Positions 31,196-40,871 are shown, counted from the first letter of the stretch. The stretch is DNA of 64,000 nt from Pseudomonadota bacterium (GCA_018241525.1 JAFEDR010000011.1:310001-374000), one strand, 5' to 3'. The notes: generated by a model from the letters alone, not told the origin. Made by a program: numbers and translations.

Positions 31196-32869
31196 ATGAA
31201 CTCGAGCTCGACGGACGGCGCACTCGCGGACCAGGCAGGGTCCGGTGCCGGGCCGTGGGCACGCAACACGCGGATCCTCGCCAGCTTCGTCATCGGCTAC
31301 CCGCTGCTGGTGATGCTCGGCTACCTGCTGAAGTCCGGTGTCGCCGACCCGGCGCCCATCTGGCCGGCGCATGCCGTCTCCTTCACCGCCTTCGTCCTGC
31401 TGCCGTGGCGGCGCTGGTGGATCGTGGCGGTCGCGATCGTCTGCGCCGAATTGCTGTCGGTGCCGATCGTCACGCACTTCATGCAGGGCGCCTCGCTCGG
31501 CCTCTGGCCGACCCTCGGTCTCGCGCTCGCCAATATCTGCACCTCCGCGGGCCCGGCGGCCGCGGCGCGCAGCTTCCGCCTGCGCGATGCGCACCGCGTC
31601 ACCGGCGCGATCGCCTCGCCGCTGTGGATGCTGGCGCTGATCCTCGGCACGCTGCCCGGCGCGCTGATCGGCACCAGTGTCCACGCGGAGCTCGTGGGCC
31701 TCGCGCCGGCGGCGCAGCTGGTCGTCACCTGGATGCTGTCCTCGATGATCGGCATCGTCAGCTTCGCGCCGGGCTTCGCGACACTGTCCGGCCTCGAGCA
31801 GGACCGTGAGCCGGTCGCCATCAGCCGCGTCGAGTACCTTGGCCTCGCGGTCTGCATCGTCGCCGTGTTCTTCTCGCGCTCGCTCATTCCGAACGTGCAG
31901 CTGACCCGGATCCCGTCGCTGATGCTGCTCGCATTCCCGTTCGTCTGGCTCGCGACGCGCGCGCCACTGCGGATCTTCAGTGGCTGGGTGGCGTTCGTGG
32001 TCGCCGCCGCGACCTTCGCCATGGTGCACGGCCTCGGCGCCTTCCAGGCCGGCATCAACGTACAGGCCTGGCAGGGGCCGGTCTTCCTGGTGCAGGTCTC
32101 GCTGCTCAGCGTGGTCGGCGTCACGTTCTTCGTCAACCAGATCTCCATCGAGCAGCGCGAGCTCGTGGCGGCGCTGACGCGCGAGCACGAGCGGCTGGTG
32201 TGGTACGCGCGTGCTCTCGACGAGACCGAGGAGAAGGTGCGGCGCCAGACGGCGTCGGAACTGCACGACGGCATCGCGCAGCTCCTGACCGGCCAGTCGC
32301 TGATCCTCGCCGCCGCCGAGCGGGAGATTCGCGACCATCCCGCCGCGGAATCGCTGACGCACGCCCAGAATGTGAATCGCGAGGCGATGCAGGACGTGCG
32401 CAACATGATCGCCGAGCTCAGCCCGCCCGAGCTCGGCGCCAGCGGCCTCGCCGAGGCGATCGACGCGATGGCGAAGCAGTTCCGCGCGCGCTTCGGCTTC
32501 GAAGTGGAGCGTGAGGTGCGGATCGCCCGGCCGCTGCCGAAGGATCTCGTCACGCTCGGCTACCGGGTGATCCGCGAGCTGGTCTTCAACTCCTACAAGC
32601 ACTCGACGTGCCAGCGCGCCTCGGTGAGCGCGGTGACGACCGGCAATGCGCTGCGGATCAGCGTCGCCGACGAGGGTATCGGCTTCTCGGACAAGGACAT
32701 CGGCCGGCGCGAGGGCGGTGGCTTCGGCCTGGCGCACATCGTCGAGCGGGTCGCCGCGGTGCGTGGCACGGTCGAGATCGGCCGTAGCGACGGTCCGGGC
32801 AGCCGAGTGGTGATCACCCTCCCGGTCGAGGCCTGGCCAGCGGCACCGGCGGCAGACCGGAGGGGCTGA
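31196..32869 (+). CDS. MASE1-domain sensor histidine kinase (HisKA_3)
   Basis: This 557-residue protein has an N-terminal MASE1-like integral membrane sensor of about eight helices (about 25-310) with YLLKSGVADPAPIWPAHAVSF, then a coiled coil (EQRELVAALTREHERLVWYARALDETEEKVRRQ), a HisKA_3 box with ASELHDGIAQLL (about 360) and an HATPase_c domain (VIRELVFNSYKHS, VADEGIGF, GGGFGLAHIVERV). Start ATG 31196 has GGAG 8 nt upstream; an in-frame ATG at 31136 is weaker. No response regulator is adjacent, so it is an orphan whose partner lies elsewhere. The MASE1 ligand is unknown. Confidence 0.92.
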   Translation: MNSSSTDGALADQAGSGAGPWARNTRILASFVIGYPLLVMLGYLLKSGVADPAPIWPAHAVSFTAFVLLPWRRWWIVAVAIVCAELLSVPIVTHFMQGASLGLWPTLGLALANICTSAGPAAAARSFRLRDAHRVTGAIASPLWMLALILGTLPGALIGTSVHAELVGLAPAAQLVVTWMLSSMIGIVSFAPGFATLSGLEQDREPVAISRVEYLGLAVCIVAVFFSRSLIPNVQLTRIPSLMLLAFPFVWLATRAPLRIFSGWVAFVVAAATFAMVHGLGAFQAGINVQAWQGPVFLVQVSLLSVVGVTFFVNQISIEQRELVAALTREHERLVWYARALDETEEKVRRQTASELHDGIAQLLTGQSLILAAAEREIRDHPAAESLTHAQNVNREAMQDVRNMIAELSPPELGASGLAEAIDAMAKQFRARFGFEVEREVRIARPLPKDLVTLGYRVIRELVFNSYKHSTCQRASVSAVTTGNALRISVADEGIGFSDKDIGRREGGGFGLAHIVERVAAVRGTVEIGRSDGPGSRVVITLPVEAWPAAPAADRRG

Positions 32870-32992
32870 GGCAGCACGCTTCGCGACCTCAGCCTGTCCG
32901 GCCCGAATTCGGCGACAATCGGCCGCAACCCAGGGACCCGGGTGCCGCGCCGAGCGGATCCCGTCTATCTCCCGGGCGAAGGGAGCCCCGCC

Positions 32993-35146
32993 GTGAGAAG
33001 TTTGCGCGATATCGGACGACCCCTGACGACGGTGGCCGCCGGGCTCCTCGTCCTGCTTGGCTTCGGCGCGGCATTCGCCGCCCCGCCCGAACCCCCGGCA
33101 CCGCCCGTGGCCGCAAAGCACGCCTTTGCGGTCGCTTCGCCGAACGGCACGCGCAATGACGACTACTACTGGCTGCGCGACGACAAGCGGCAGGCGCCCG
33201 AGGTGCTCGGCTATCTGAACGCCGAGAACGCGTATCGCGACGCCGTGATGGCGCCGCTACGCCCGCTCGAGGAGCAGCTCTACACCGAGCTGACGCAGCG
33301 CCTGAAGCCGGACGACTCGTCCGTGCCGGTGCTTGAGCACGGCTACTGGTACTACCGGCGGTTCGAGCCCGGCCGCGACTACCCGGTCTACGCTCGGCGG
33401 CGCGGCTCGCTGACGGCACCGGAAGAGGTGCTGCTCGACGGCAACGCGATGGCCGCGGGCCACGAGTTCTTCCAGATCGGGTCGATGGACGTGAGCCCGG
33501 ACGGCCGGTTGCTCGCCTATACCGAGGACCTGGTCGGTCGGCGGCAGTACGTGCTGCACGTCAAGGATCTCGCGACCGGCCGCCTGCGCCGCGACCGCAT
33601 TCTCAACGTCGAGCCGGGCGTCGTCTGGGCGGCCGACAACCGCACACTGCTGTACGTCGAGAAGGACCCGGTGACGCTGCTGTCGGTCCGCGTGCGGCGG
33701 CATACGCTCGGCCAGGCGGGCGCGCACGATCCGCTCGTGTACGAGGAGAAGGACCACAGCTACTACATGGGCCTGCGCAAGAGCCGCTCGGAGCGGCTCA
33801 TCTTCATCGCGCTCGAGAGCACGCTGCAGACGGAGTGGCGCTACGCCGAGGCGGCCGATCCGAAGCTGCGCTTCCGCCCGGTGCGGCCGCGCGAACCGAA
33901 CCTCGAATACCAGGTCGAGCAGCTCGGCGATGATTTCGTCATTCGCACGAACTGGCAGGCACCCAACTTCCGCATCGTGCGCGTGCCGATGTCGCAGAGC
34001 GCGGACAAGGAGGCGTGGCGCGACGTGGTGCCGCACCGCGCGGACGCGCTGATCGAGGACTTCGAGGTCGGGCGCGAGCTGCTGGCCGTCAACGAGCGCT
34101 CGGGTGGGCTGCTGAAGCTGCGCCTGCGCTCGTGGGACGGCCGTCGCGACACGCTGGTCGAGTCCGGCGAGCCGGCTTACGCGATGCACCTGGTCGAGAC
34201 CCCGGATATCGACAGCCCGAGCGTTCGCTACGTGTACTCGTCGCTGACGACGCCTAACAGCACCTTCGACGTCGACGTGCACAGCGGCGCGCGCGAACTG
34301 CGCAAGGTCGACGAAGTACTCGGCGGCTTCGACGCTGCGAACTACGCGACCGAGTTCCTGCTCGTGCCCGCCCGGGACGGCAAGCGCGTACCGGTCTCGC
34401 TGGCATACCGCAAGGGGACGCGGCTCGACGGCAGCGCGCCGCTCTACCAGTACGGCTACGGCTCGTACGGGATTTCGATGGATCCGACGTTCCGCAGCAG
34501 CTGGGTGAGCCTGATGGACCGCGGCTTCGTGGTCGCCATCGCTCACGTGCGCGGCGGTCAGGAGCTTGGCCGCGCCTGGTACGAGGACGGCCGGCTGCTC
34601 TACAAGAAGAACACCTTCACGGACTTCATCGACGTGACCGAGGCGCTGGTGCGGCGCGGCTACGCTGCCCGCGACAAGGTGTTCGCCTCCGGCGGCAGCG
34701 CCGGCGGCCTGCTGATGGGTGCGGTCGCGAACATGGCGCCCAAGGACTACCGCGGCGTGATCGCGCACGTGCCGTTCGTCGACGTCGTCACGACGATGCT
34801 CGACGACAGCATCCCGCTGACCGCGAATGAATACGACCAGTGGGGCAACCCGCACGAGCGGCTTTACTACGACTACATGCTCTCGTACTCGCCGTACGAC
34901 CAGGTCGTGGCGCAGGACTACCCGGCGATGCTGGTGTTCACCGGGCTATGGGACTCGCAGGTGCAGTACTACGAGCCCGCCAAGTGGGTCGCGAAGCTGC
35001 GGGCGCTCAAGACCGATCACCACTCGCTCGTGTTCAGCATCGACATGTCGGCCGGCCACGGCGGCAAGCCCGGGCGCTTCCAGCGCTACCGCGACACGGC
35101 GCGTGAGTACGCGTTCATCCTCGGCGAACTCGGCGTCGCACACTGA
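32993..35146 (+). CDS. Exported prolyl oligopeptidase / oligopeptidase B (S9A)
   Basis: This 717-residue protein has a signal peptide (TTVAAGLLVLLGFGAAFAA), an N-terminal seven-bladed beta-propeller (about 60-430) and a C-terminal alpha/beta hydrolase. The catalytic Ser is in ASGGSAGGLLMG, the Asp region is FTGLWDSQVQYYEPAKW and the His is in SAGHGGKPGR. The YYWLRDD motif near the start and GSYGISMDPTF are typical of oligopeptidase B-like S9A enzymes. GTG 32993 is chosen because GGGAG lies 7 nt upstream. Export implies degradation of peptides in the periplasm, matching the other peptidases in the window. Confidence 0.92.
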   Translation: MRSLRDIGRPLTTVAAGLLVLLGFGAAFAAPPEPPAPPVAAKHAFAVASPNGTRNDDYYWLRDDKRQAPEVLGYLNAENAYRDAVMAPLRPLEEQLYTELTQRLKPDDSSVPVLEHGYWYYRRFEPGRDYPVYARRRGSLTAPEEVLLDGNAMAAGHEFFQIGSMDVSPDGRLLAYTEDLVGRRQYVLHVKDLATGRLRRDRILNVEPGVVWAADNRTLLYVEKDPVTLLSVRVRRHTLGQAGAHDPLVYEEKDHSYYMGLRKSRSERLIFIALESTLQTEWRYAEAADPKLRFRPVRPREPNLEYQVEQLGDDFVIRTNWQAPNFRIVRVPMSQSADKEAWRDVVPHRADALIEDFEVGRELLAVNERSGGLLKLRLRSWDGRRDTLVESGEPAYAMHLVETPDIDSPSVRYVYSSLTTPNSTFDVDVHSGARELRKVDEVLGGFDAANYATEFLLVPARDGKRVPVSLAYRKGTRLDGSAPLYQYGYGSYGISMDPTFRSSWVSLMDRGFVVAIAHVRGGQELGRAWYEDGRLLYKKNTFTDFIDVTEALVRRGYAARDKVFASGGSAGGLLMGAVANMAPKDYRGVIAHVPFVDVVTTMLDDSIPLTANEYDQWGNPHERLYYDYMLSYSPYDQVVAQDYPAMLVFTGLWDSQVQYYEPAKWVAKLRALKTDHHSLVFSIDMSAGHGGKPGRFQRYRDTAREYAFILGELGVAH

Positions 35147-35196
35147 TCATTCGCGTCCGGGCGCCGCTGCCGGTGCCGGGCGCGCGGGAGCCAGCC

Positions 35197-36087
35197 ATGA
35201 CCTTCGACAGGCACCGCCGGCTGGCAGCCGGGTTCGTCGCCGCGGCGCTTGCGCTCGGGTCGCTCGCGGCGAGCGCGGAGCCGGCCGCCGGCGGGACGGG
35301 GCTGCGGCTCTACGTGCTCGACTGCGGCGCGATCCACGTGGCCGACACGGCCCGCTATGAGCTCCGGCGCGAGGAAGTCGAGACCGACCTGCTCTCGGTG
35401 CCCTGCTACCTGGTCCACCATCCGCGCGGGCTGCTGGTCTGGGACACGGGCGCGGTCCCGGACGCCGAATGGCAGCCGACCGGCCGGCCGCTGGTGCACC
35501 GGCTCACGCTGCCGGATGGCCAGAGCCGGGACATCACGCTGACCCGGTCCCTCGGGGCGCAGCTGCACGACATCGGGGTCGAGCCTTCCGCGGTGCGCTT
35601 TCTCGCGCTCTCCCACTACCACTACGACCACACCGCGAACGCCGGCCTGTTCGCGGGAGCGACCTGGCTGGTGCGACGCGTCGAACGCGAGGCGATGTTC
35701 CAGCCGACCCCTCCCGGCACGACTCGGCCGCAGACCTACGCCGCACTGCGTGGCGCGCCGGTCACGCTCCTCGAGCGCGACGAGCACGACGTATTCGGCG
35801 ACGGCTCGGTGATGATCAAGTCCGCGCCGGGCCACACACCCGGTCACCAGGTGCTGCTGGTGCGACTCGCGCGTACCGGCGCGGTGCTGCTGTCGGGCGA
35901 TCTCTACCACTTCCCGCAGGAGCGCACGCTCGGCAGGTTCCCGGTGTTCGAGTTCGACCGCGAGCAGACCCGGCGCTCGCGAGCGGACATCGACGCGTAC
36001 CTCCAGCGCACGGGCGCGATCCTCTGGATCCAGCACGACGCCATCGCGAACGACCGCCTGCGAAAGGCGCCGGACTACTACGACTGA
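35197..36087 (+). CDS. Exported metallo-beta-lactamase-fold hydrolase (AHL lactonase-like)
   Basis: This 296-residue protein has the signal peptide LAAGFVAAALALGSLAASA and an MBL fold with the metal motif LSHYHYDHTANAG (HxHxDH, about 148-153), further ligands in APGHTPGHQVL and SGDLYHFP, and a terminal His in IQHDAIA. The sequence layout is that of the N-acyl-homoserine-lactonase group (AiiA-like), with the VPCYLVHHPRGLLVWDTG start. An exported lactonase could act on quorum signals or other lactones; the family name does not prove this. The start has GGGAG 6 nt upstream. Confidence 0.88.
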   Translation: MTFDRHRRLAAGFVAAALALGSLAASAEPAAGGTGLRLYVLDCGAIHVADTARYELRREEVETDLLSVPCYLVHHPRGLLVWDTGAVPDAEWQPTGRPLVHRLTLPDGQSRDITLTRSLGAQLHDIGVEPSAVRFLALSHYHYDHTANAGLFAGATWLVRRVEREAMFQPTPPGTTRPQTYAALRGAPVTLLERDEHDVFGDGSVMIKSAPGHTPGHQVLLVRLARTGAVLLSGDLYHFPQERTLGRFPVFEFDREQTRRSRADIDAYLQRTGAILWIQHDAIANDRLRKAPDYYD

Positions 36088-36193
36088 CGCCGGCGCCGGG
36101 CGCTTTCCGCACGGCGCGGGCTGGGCGCATACTGGCTTGGCGCCACGACAGGCGCGCGGCGTGACCCCCGGCGGGGTCCAATGGGGGAGCCGC

Positions 36194-36982
36194 ATGACCG
36201 ACCGCACACCGGAGTCGCCGGCGTCACGGCGCGCCTTCCTGCAGTCGCTCGGCGTCGCGGCCGGCGCCGCACTCCCGGTCGCAGGTACCGTGGCCGCGCC
36301 AGCGCCGTCGCGGCCGGACACCTCGAGCACGATCGCGCCCGGCCCGGCGTACTTGACGGCCGAGGAGATGCGCTTCGTCGAGGCTGCCGTGGCCACGCTG
36401 ATTCCCGCGGACGAACTCGGCCCCGGCGCACTCGAGGCCGGCGTCGCGGACTACATTGACCGGCAGCTCGCCAGCCCGTGGGGCGTGCACGCGCGCCACT
36501 ACCGTCAGGGTCCCTGGGGCGAGGGCGCGCCGCAGCAGGGCTATCAGCTGCCGCTGACACCGCAGCAGCTCTATCGCGCCGCGATCGCCGAGACGAACCG
36601 CGACTGCCTCCGGCACCGCGGCCGAGGCTTCGATGCGCTCGACCGCGCGGCTCGGGAGGAGGTGCTGACGGCACTCGAGGCGGACGCGATCGCGCTCGAG
36701 GCGGTCCCGGCCCGCACGTTCTTTTCGATGCTCTGGGAAAACACGATCGAGGGCTTCTTCGCCGACCCTCGCTACGGCGGCAATCGCGACAAGATCGGCT
36801 GGCGCCTGATCGGCTTCCCGGGCGTGGCCGCAGCCTACGGCGGCCTGCTCGAGCGGCACAACGAGCCGTACCGCGTGAGCCCCGTCTCGATCGACGACGT
36901 CCGGGCGCGGCTCGTCCCGACCGACGCGCACGGCCACCCGAAGCACGTGCCGGAGCCTCCGTCCCGCGAGACGTCGCGATGA
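36194..36982 (+). CDS. Gluconate 2-dehydrogenase subunit 3 family protein (Tat-exported)
   Basis: This 262-residue protein has a Tat signal (SRRAFLQSLGVAAGAALP). The mature part has the family features LTAEEMRFVEAAVATLIPADELGPGALEAGVADYIDRQL and TFFSMLWENTIEGFFADPRYGGNRDKIGWRLIGFPG. The small subunit escorts the FAD-containing GMC subunit across the membrane in a folded state. ATG 36194 has GGGGGAG 4 nt upstream. Its stop overlaps the GMC gene by ATGA. The cytochrome c subunit found in gluconate/sorbitol dehydrogenases is not nearby. Confidence 0.92.
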   Translation: MTDRTPESPASRRAFLQSLGVAAGAALPVAGTVAAPAPSRPDTSSTIAPGPAYLTAEEMRFVEAAVATLIPADELGPGALEAGVADYIDRQLASPWGVHARHYRQGPWGEGAPQQGYQLPLTPQQLYRAAIAETNRDCLRHRGRGFDALDRAAREEVLTALEADAIALEAVPARTFFSMLWENTIEGFFADPRYGGNRDKIGWRLIGFPGVAAAYGGLLERHNEPYRVSPVSIDDVRARLVPTDAHGHPKHVPEPPSRETSR

Positions 36983-38742
36983 GCGCGCTGCGCCGGCCGC
37001 CGGTCGACGTCGTGACGGTCGGCGTCGGGCTGACGGGATCGATCCTCGGCCTCGAGCTCGCCGAGGCCGGACTGTCCGTGGTGGGTCTCGAGCGCGGCGA
37101 GGCGCGCTCGACTCACCCCGACTTCGAATTGCCGGGCATCCACGACGAGCTGCGCTACGCCGTCCGTCATGAGCTCGCGCAGGATCTCTCCCGCGAGACG
37201 CTGACCTTCCGCAACGCGATGCAGCAGACCGCGCTGCCGATGCGCGCGCTCGGTTCGTTCCTGCCGGGCGAGGGGCTCGGTGGCGCTGCGGTGCACTGGA
37301 ACGGCCAGACCTGGCGGTTCCTGCCGTGGGACTTCGAGACGCGCTCGCAGGCGCGCGAGCGATACGGCGCGGCGGCGCTCGCGGCGGACTGCACGAGCCA
37401 GGACTGGGGCGTGCGCTACGCGGACCTCGAGCGCCACTTCGACCGCTTCGAGCGCGTCTACGGCATCGGCGGCAAGGCCGGCAACCTGCGCGGCGTGCGC
37501 CAGACGGGCGGCAATCCTTTCGAGGGCGCGCGTTCCGCCGAGTACCCGAACCCGGCGACCCCGGAGAGTCATGCCGGCGCGCTCTTCACCCGCGCCGCCG
37601 CGGAGCTCGGCTTCCACCCGTTCCCGATTCCGAGCGCGAACATGACGCGCGCGTACACGAACCCTTACGGTGCGAGCCTCGGTCCGTGCGTCTACTGCGG
37701 CTACTGCGAGCGCTTCGGCTGCGAGATGGACGCGAAGGCGAGTCCGCAGACGACCGTGCTGCCGCGCCTGCTCGCGCACCCCCGCTACGAGCTGCGCACC
37801 GGCGCCAACGTCGTGCGCGTCAACCTCGATCCGGACGGCAAGCACGCCCGCGGCGTCACCTACCTCGATGCCCGTGGCCGCGAAGTCGAACAGCCGGCGC
37901 GGCTCGTGCTGCTGACTTCCTACGTCTTCAGCAATGTCCGCCTGCTGCTGCTGTCCGGGATCGGCCGACCCTACGATCCGGTGGCGAACCACGGCGTCGT
38001 CGGCCGCAACTACGCCTACCAGTGCTCGGCGGGCGTGACGGCATTCTTCGAGGACAAGGTCTTCAATCCCTTCATGGGTGCGGGCGCGCTCGGCCGCGCC
38101 ATCGACGACTTCAACGGCGACAACTTCGACCACGCCGGGCTCGGCTTCGTCGGCGGCGGCTACATCGCCTGCGACTCGAACGGCGCGCGGCCGATCCAGT
38201 CGCTCGCCGTCCCGGACGGCACGCCCGGCTGGGGCTCCGGCTGGAAGCGGGCGGTGGCGCGCTACTACACCCGCTCGCTCGGCATCCGCTGCCACGGCTC
38301 GGTGCAGAGCTACCGCACGAACTACCTCGACCTCGACCCGACGTACCGTGATGCCAGCGGCCTGCCGCTGCTGCGGATGACCTTCGATTACCACGACAAC
38401 GAGCGCCGCCAGGTGGCCTTCCTTGCCGGCAAATGCGTCGACATCGCCCGCGCGATGCGGCCGAGCGCGCTCAGCCTCCCCGGTCCGCGCGGTCACTACA
38501 GCATCGTGCCGTACCAGTCGACGCACAACACCGGCGGGGCGGTCATGGGCGCGGACCCGACGACCAGCGTCGTCAATCCCTACCTGCAGAGCTGGGATGT
38601 GCCGAACGTCTTCGTCATCGGCGCGAGCGCGTTTCCGCAGAACGCGGGCTACAACCCGACCGGCACCGTCGGCGCGCTTTCGTACTGGGCGGCGGACGCG
38701 ATCGTACGCCGCTACCTGCCGGCGCCGGGGCCGCTTGCCTGA
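36979..38742 (+). CDS. GMC-family FAD dehydrogenase, large subunit
   Basis: This 587-residue protein has an N-terminal FAD-binding motif (VVTVGVGLTGSILGLELAEAGLSVVGLERG), the GMC segment PGEGLGGAAVHWNGQ, and a C-terminal GMC domain with YQSTHNTGGAVMGADP and GASAFPQNAGYNPTGTVGALSYWAADAI. A tetracysteine CVYCGYCERFGC (about 235-246) may bind an iron-sulfur cluster. It lacks its own signal and should be exported with the Tat small subunit encoded just upstream. Substrate (sugar acid, polyol or alcohol) is not determined. It is paralogous to 50403-52055. Confidence 0.92.
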   Translation: MSALRRPPVDVVTVGVGLTGSILGLELAEAGLSVVGLERGEARSTHPDFELPGIHDELRYAVRHELAQDLSRETLTFRNAMQQTALPMRALGSFLPGEGLGGAAVHWNGQTWRFLPWDFETRSQARERYGAAALAADCTSQDWGVRYADLERHFDRFERVYGIGGKAGNLRGVRQTGGNPFEGARSAEYPNPATPESHAGALFTRAAAELGFHPFPIPSANMTRAYTNPYGASLGPCVYCGYCERFGCEMDAKASPQTTVLPRLLAHPRYELRTGANVVRVNLDPDGKHARGVTYLDARGREVEQPARLVLLTSYVFSNVRLLLLSGIGRPYDPVANHGVVGRNYAYQCSAGVTAFFEDKVFNPFMGAGALGRAIDDFNGDNFDHAGLGFVGGGYIACDSNGARPIQSLAVPDGTPGWGSGWKRAVARYYTRSLGIRCHGSVQSYRTNYLDLDPTYRDASGLPLLRMTFDYHDNERRQVAFLAGKCVDIARAMRPSALSLPGPRGHYSIVPYQSTHNTGGAVMGADPTTSVVNPYLQSWDVPNVFVIGASAFPQNAGYNPTGTVGALSYWAADAIVRRYLPAPGPLA

Positions 38743-38769
38743 CCGCAGCAACCCGTCCCGCGTCCGCCC

Positions 38770-38783
38770 GTGACCGGGATCAC
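38770..38783. promoter_or_regulatory. CRP/Clp-like palindrome upstream of the fatty acid hydroxylase gene
   Basis: GTGACCGGGATCAC has GTGA/TCAC half-sites 6 nt apart (CGTGA-N6-TCACG). The centre lies about 47 nt before a -10-like TCTAAT (38824-38829), the same spacing as at 26295. Confidence 0.45.
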
Positions 38784-38856
38784 GATCGGCAGAGCTGCCG
38801 GCGGCGGCCGGCGGTCCACGTGCTCTAATCGGCCGGTCCAGCCTCCGGAGACAGGT

Positions 38857-39981
38857 ATGTCCGACGAGTTCTTCCGCAAGACGTTCGGCGACGACCAGCC
38901 GACCCAGCTCGGCAGCGGCTGGATCAGCGGGGTGATCGCCGTGTTCCTCGGCCTGCTGGGACTCGGCGGCACGCTCTGCCTGCGCTTCCCGCAGCTGCTG
39001 ACGCTGCCGGAGGCGCGTGCGCACTACCCGGTGCCGTTGATGCGGACACTGGTCCAGGTGACGATCTTCGCGGCATTCGCCTGCGCCGCGGTGTCGGCGG
39101 TCTATCGCGAGCGCAAGGTGCTGGCACTCACGGGTGCCGCCCTCGCCCTCGCCGCGACCGCGCTCGGCGGTGGCGCCGTGCCGCTGCCGGCGGAGGTCTC
39201 GACCACGACCGGTATCGGCCTCGACTGGTTCGTGCTCGACCTGCTGGTGATGACGCTCGTGTTCGTGCCGCTCGAGCGGATCTGGCCGCTGCACCCGGGC
39301 CAGGGCACGTTCCGCCCCGAGTGGACCACCGACGCCTTCTACTTCATCGCCACGCACCTGCCGTCGCAGTTCATCAACTTCCTGATGCTGCTGCCGGCAG
39401 CGCTGGCGGCTCCCTGGCTCGCGATCCCGAGGCTGCAGGCCTTCGTCGGCGCCTGGCCGTTCGTGCTGCAGCTCGTCGCGGTGATCCTGGTGGCGGATCT
39501 CGCGCAGTACGCGATCCACCGCTCGTTCCACCAGATCCCGGCACTGTGGCGCTTCCACAAGGTGCACCACTCCATCAGGACGATGGACTGGATCGCCGGG
39601 TCACGCTCGCACTTCTTCGACATCGTCGTCACGCGCGGCCTGATCATGATCCCGCTTGCGCTCTGCGGCTTCTCGCAGGCGGCGATCATCGGCTACATCC
39701 TGTTCGTGTCGTTCCACGCGACGTTCTCGCACACGGACTTCCGGCCGCGCGCCGTGTGGCTCGAGGAGTACTTCGTCACGCCCCGCTACCACCACTGGCA
39801 TCACTCCGCGGAGCACGAGGCGATCGACTGCAATTTCGCGATTCACTTTCCGTTCATCGACCGGTGGTTCGGGACGTACCACTTCCCGAAGGACCGCTGG
39901 CCGGCGCGCTACGGCCTGAGCGGTGCCTCGGTACCGCCCGGCTTCTTCCGCCAGTTCATCGACCCGTTCCTCGGCCGCTAG
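38857..39981 (+). CDS. Sterol desaturase / fatty acid hydroxylase family membrane enzyme
   Basis: This 374-residue protein has about six hydrophobic helices in the N-terminal half. The di-iron His clusters of the family follow: HRSFHQIPALWRFHKVHHS, the HFFDI region, SFHATFSHTDF and PRYHHWHHSAEH. Members hydroxylate or desaturate membrane lipids, hopanoids or carotenoids. ATG 38857 has GGAG 6 nt upstream. It converges with the fatty acid desaturase gene 20 nt away. The lipid substrate is unknown. Confidence 0.9.
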   Translation: MSDEFFRKTFGDDQPTQLGSGWISGVIAVFLGLLGLGGTLCLRFPQLLTLPEARAHYPVPLMRTLVQVTIFAAFACAAVSAVYRERKVLALTGAALALAATALGGGAVPLPAEVSTTTGIGLDWFVLDLLVMTLVFVPLERIWPLHPGQGTFRPEWTTDAFYFIATHLPSQFINFLMLLPAALAAPWLAIPRLQAFVGAWPFVLQLVAVILVADLAQYAIHRSFHQIPALWRFHKVHHSIRTMDWIAGSRSHFFDIVVTRGLIMIPLALCGFSQAAIIGYILFVSFHATFSHTDFRPRAVWLEEYFVTPRYHHWHHSAEHEAIDCNFAIHFPFIDRWFGTYHFPKDRWPARYGLSGASVPPGFFRQFIDPFLGR

Positions 39982-40001
39982 TGCCGGGGCCGGGGCGCCG
40001 G

Positions 40002-40856
40002 TCAGAGCCCGAGCGGGAGGCCTGCGAGGTCCGGCGGTCGCGCCGCGCCGGTCTTTGACGGTCGCACCAGCCCGAGGGCGGACAGCGCCTTGACCGTCCG
40101 GTAGCCGAAGTCGAACTCCGCCTCGCTGTGCGACAGGCGCAGCAGGTGCGGGTAGTGGTGATGGTTGTTCTGCCAGCAGGCGCTGAAGGTCGCCGTGACC
40201 GGCAGCCAGTCGCCGATGTTCATCGCATTGTCGGCGTCGTGGTAGCGGCGGGTGCCGTAGCGCCGGTCGTGCGTCCAGTAGTTCTGGATCAGGTTCACCC
40301 ACAGCGCGAACACCCGGATCCCGAGCCACAGCACGAGCGCGAACTTCCAGTCGCGCACCAGCAGCCACGCCGCCCCGTAGCTGATGCCCTGCGCGAGTAC
40401 CGCGAATGCCGGGTGCGACACCAGCACGAACGGCCAGCTGCGGAAGATCTCGTCGCGCGCCATGTCGTGCTGGCAGCGGTACGGGAACAGGCACAGGTAG
40501 GTCGTCTTCCAGAAGCCGTCCGAGCCGAGCTTGTTCGGATCACCGTCGTGGTCCGCGAACTTGTGGTGATTGCGGTGGCGATTCACCCAGCTCACCGGAT
40601 TCACGTAGATGCCGACCGTGTTGTTGAGCAGCACGAGCGCCTGGATGAACCACGGCCGGTAGTCGAGTGCGCCGTGGGCGATTCCCATGTGGATCACGTC
40701 GGAGAGGTACACGCCGGCCAGGAACCAGACGGACAGGAAGTAGGCCGCCGCCACCGCCACGGCGCGGGCGGTGCCGAGCTCGACGGGCGCCCACGCGGCG
40801 GCGGCCGCCACGTAGAGCGCGAGGATCGCGTAGCCGTACACGTTGTAGCTCTTCAT
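40002..40856 (-). CDS. Acyl-lipid/acyl-CoA desaturase (delta-9 type)
   Basis: This 284-residue protein has about four membrane helices and the three His boxes of membrane desaturases: HMGIAHGALD, HRNHHKFADHDGDPN and NNHHHYPHLLRLS. The HRNHHKFAD box and the WQNNHHHYPH box are those of bacterial delta-9 desaturases, which introduce a double bond using a di-iron centre. GGAGG lies 9 nt before the start, with a 9-bp hairpin immediately upstream of it. It converges with the hydroxylase gene. Together they suggest local membrane-lipid modification. Confidence 0.9.
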   Translation of the reverse strand: MKSYNVYGYAILALYVAAAAAWAPVELGTARAVAVAAAYFLSVWFLAGVYLSDVIHMGIAHGALDYRPWFIQALVLLNNTVGIYVNPVSWVNRHRNHHKFADHDGDPNKLGSDGFWKTTYLCLFPYRCQHDMARDEIFRSWPFVLVSHPAFAVLAQGISYGAAWLLVRDWKFALVLWLGIRVFALWVNLIQNYWTHDRRYGTRRYHDADNAMNIGDWLPVTATFSACWQNNHHHYPHLLRLSHSEAEFDFGYRTVKALSALGLVRPSKTGAARPPDLAGLPLGL

Positions 40857-40871
40857 GGGTCGGCGCCTCCG

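Noticed and set aside
30889..31293. A minus-strand frame in the spacer before the MASE1 kinase
   Set aside because: It overlaps the kinase start, is Pro/Arg-rich and has no protein-like segment.
36835..39570. A 911-codon open frame on the minus strand
   Set aside because: It is antisense to the GMC dehydrogenase and hydroxylase genes, both with complete motifs and Shine-Dalgarno sites; the frame has no recognisable domain.
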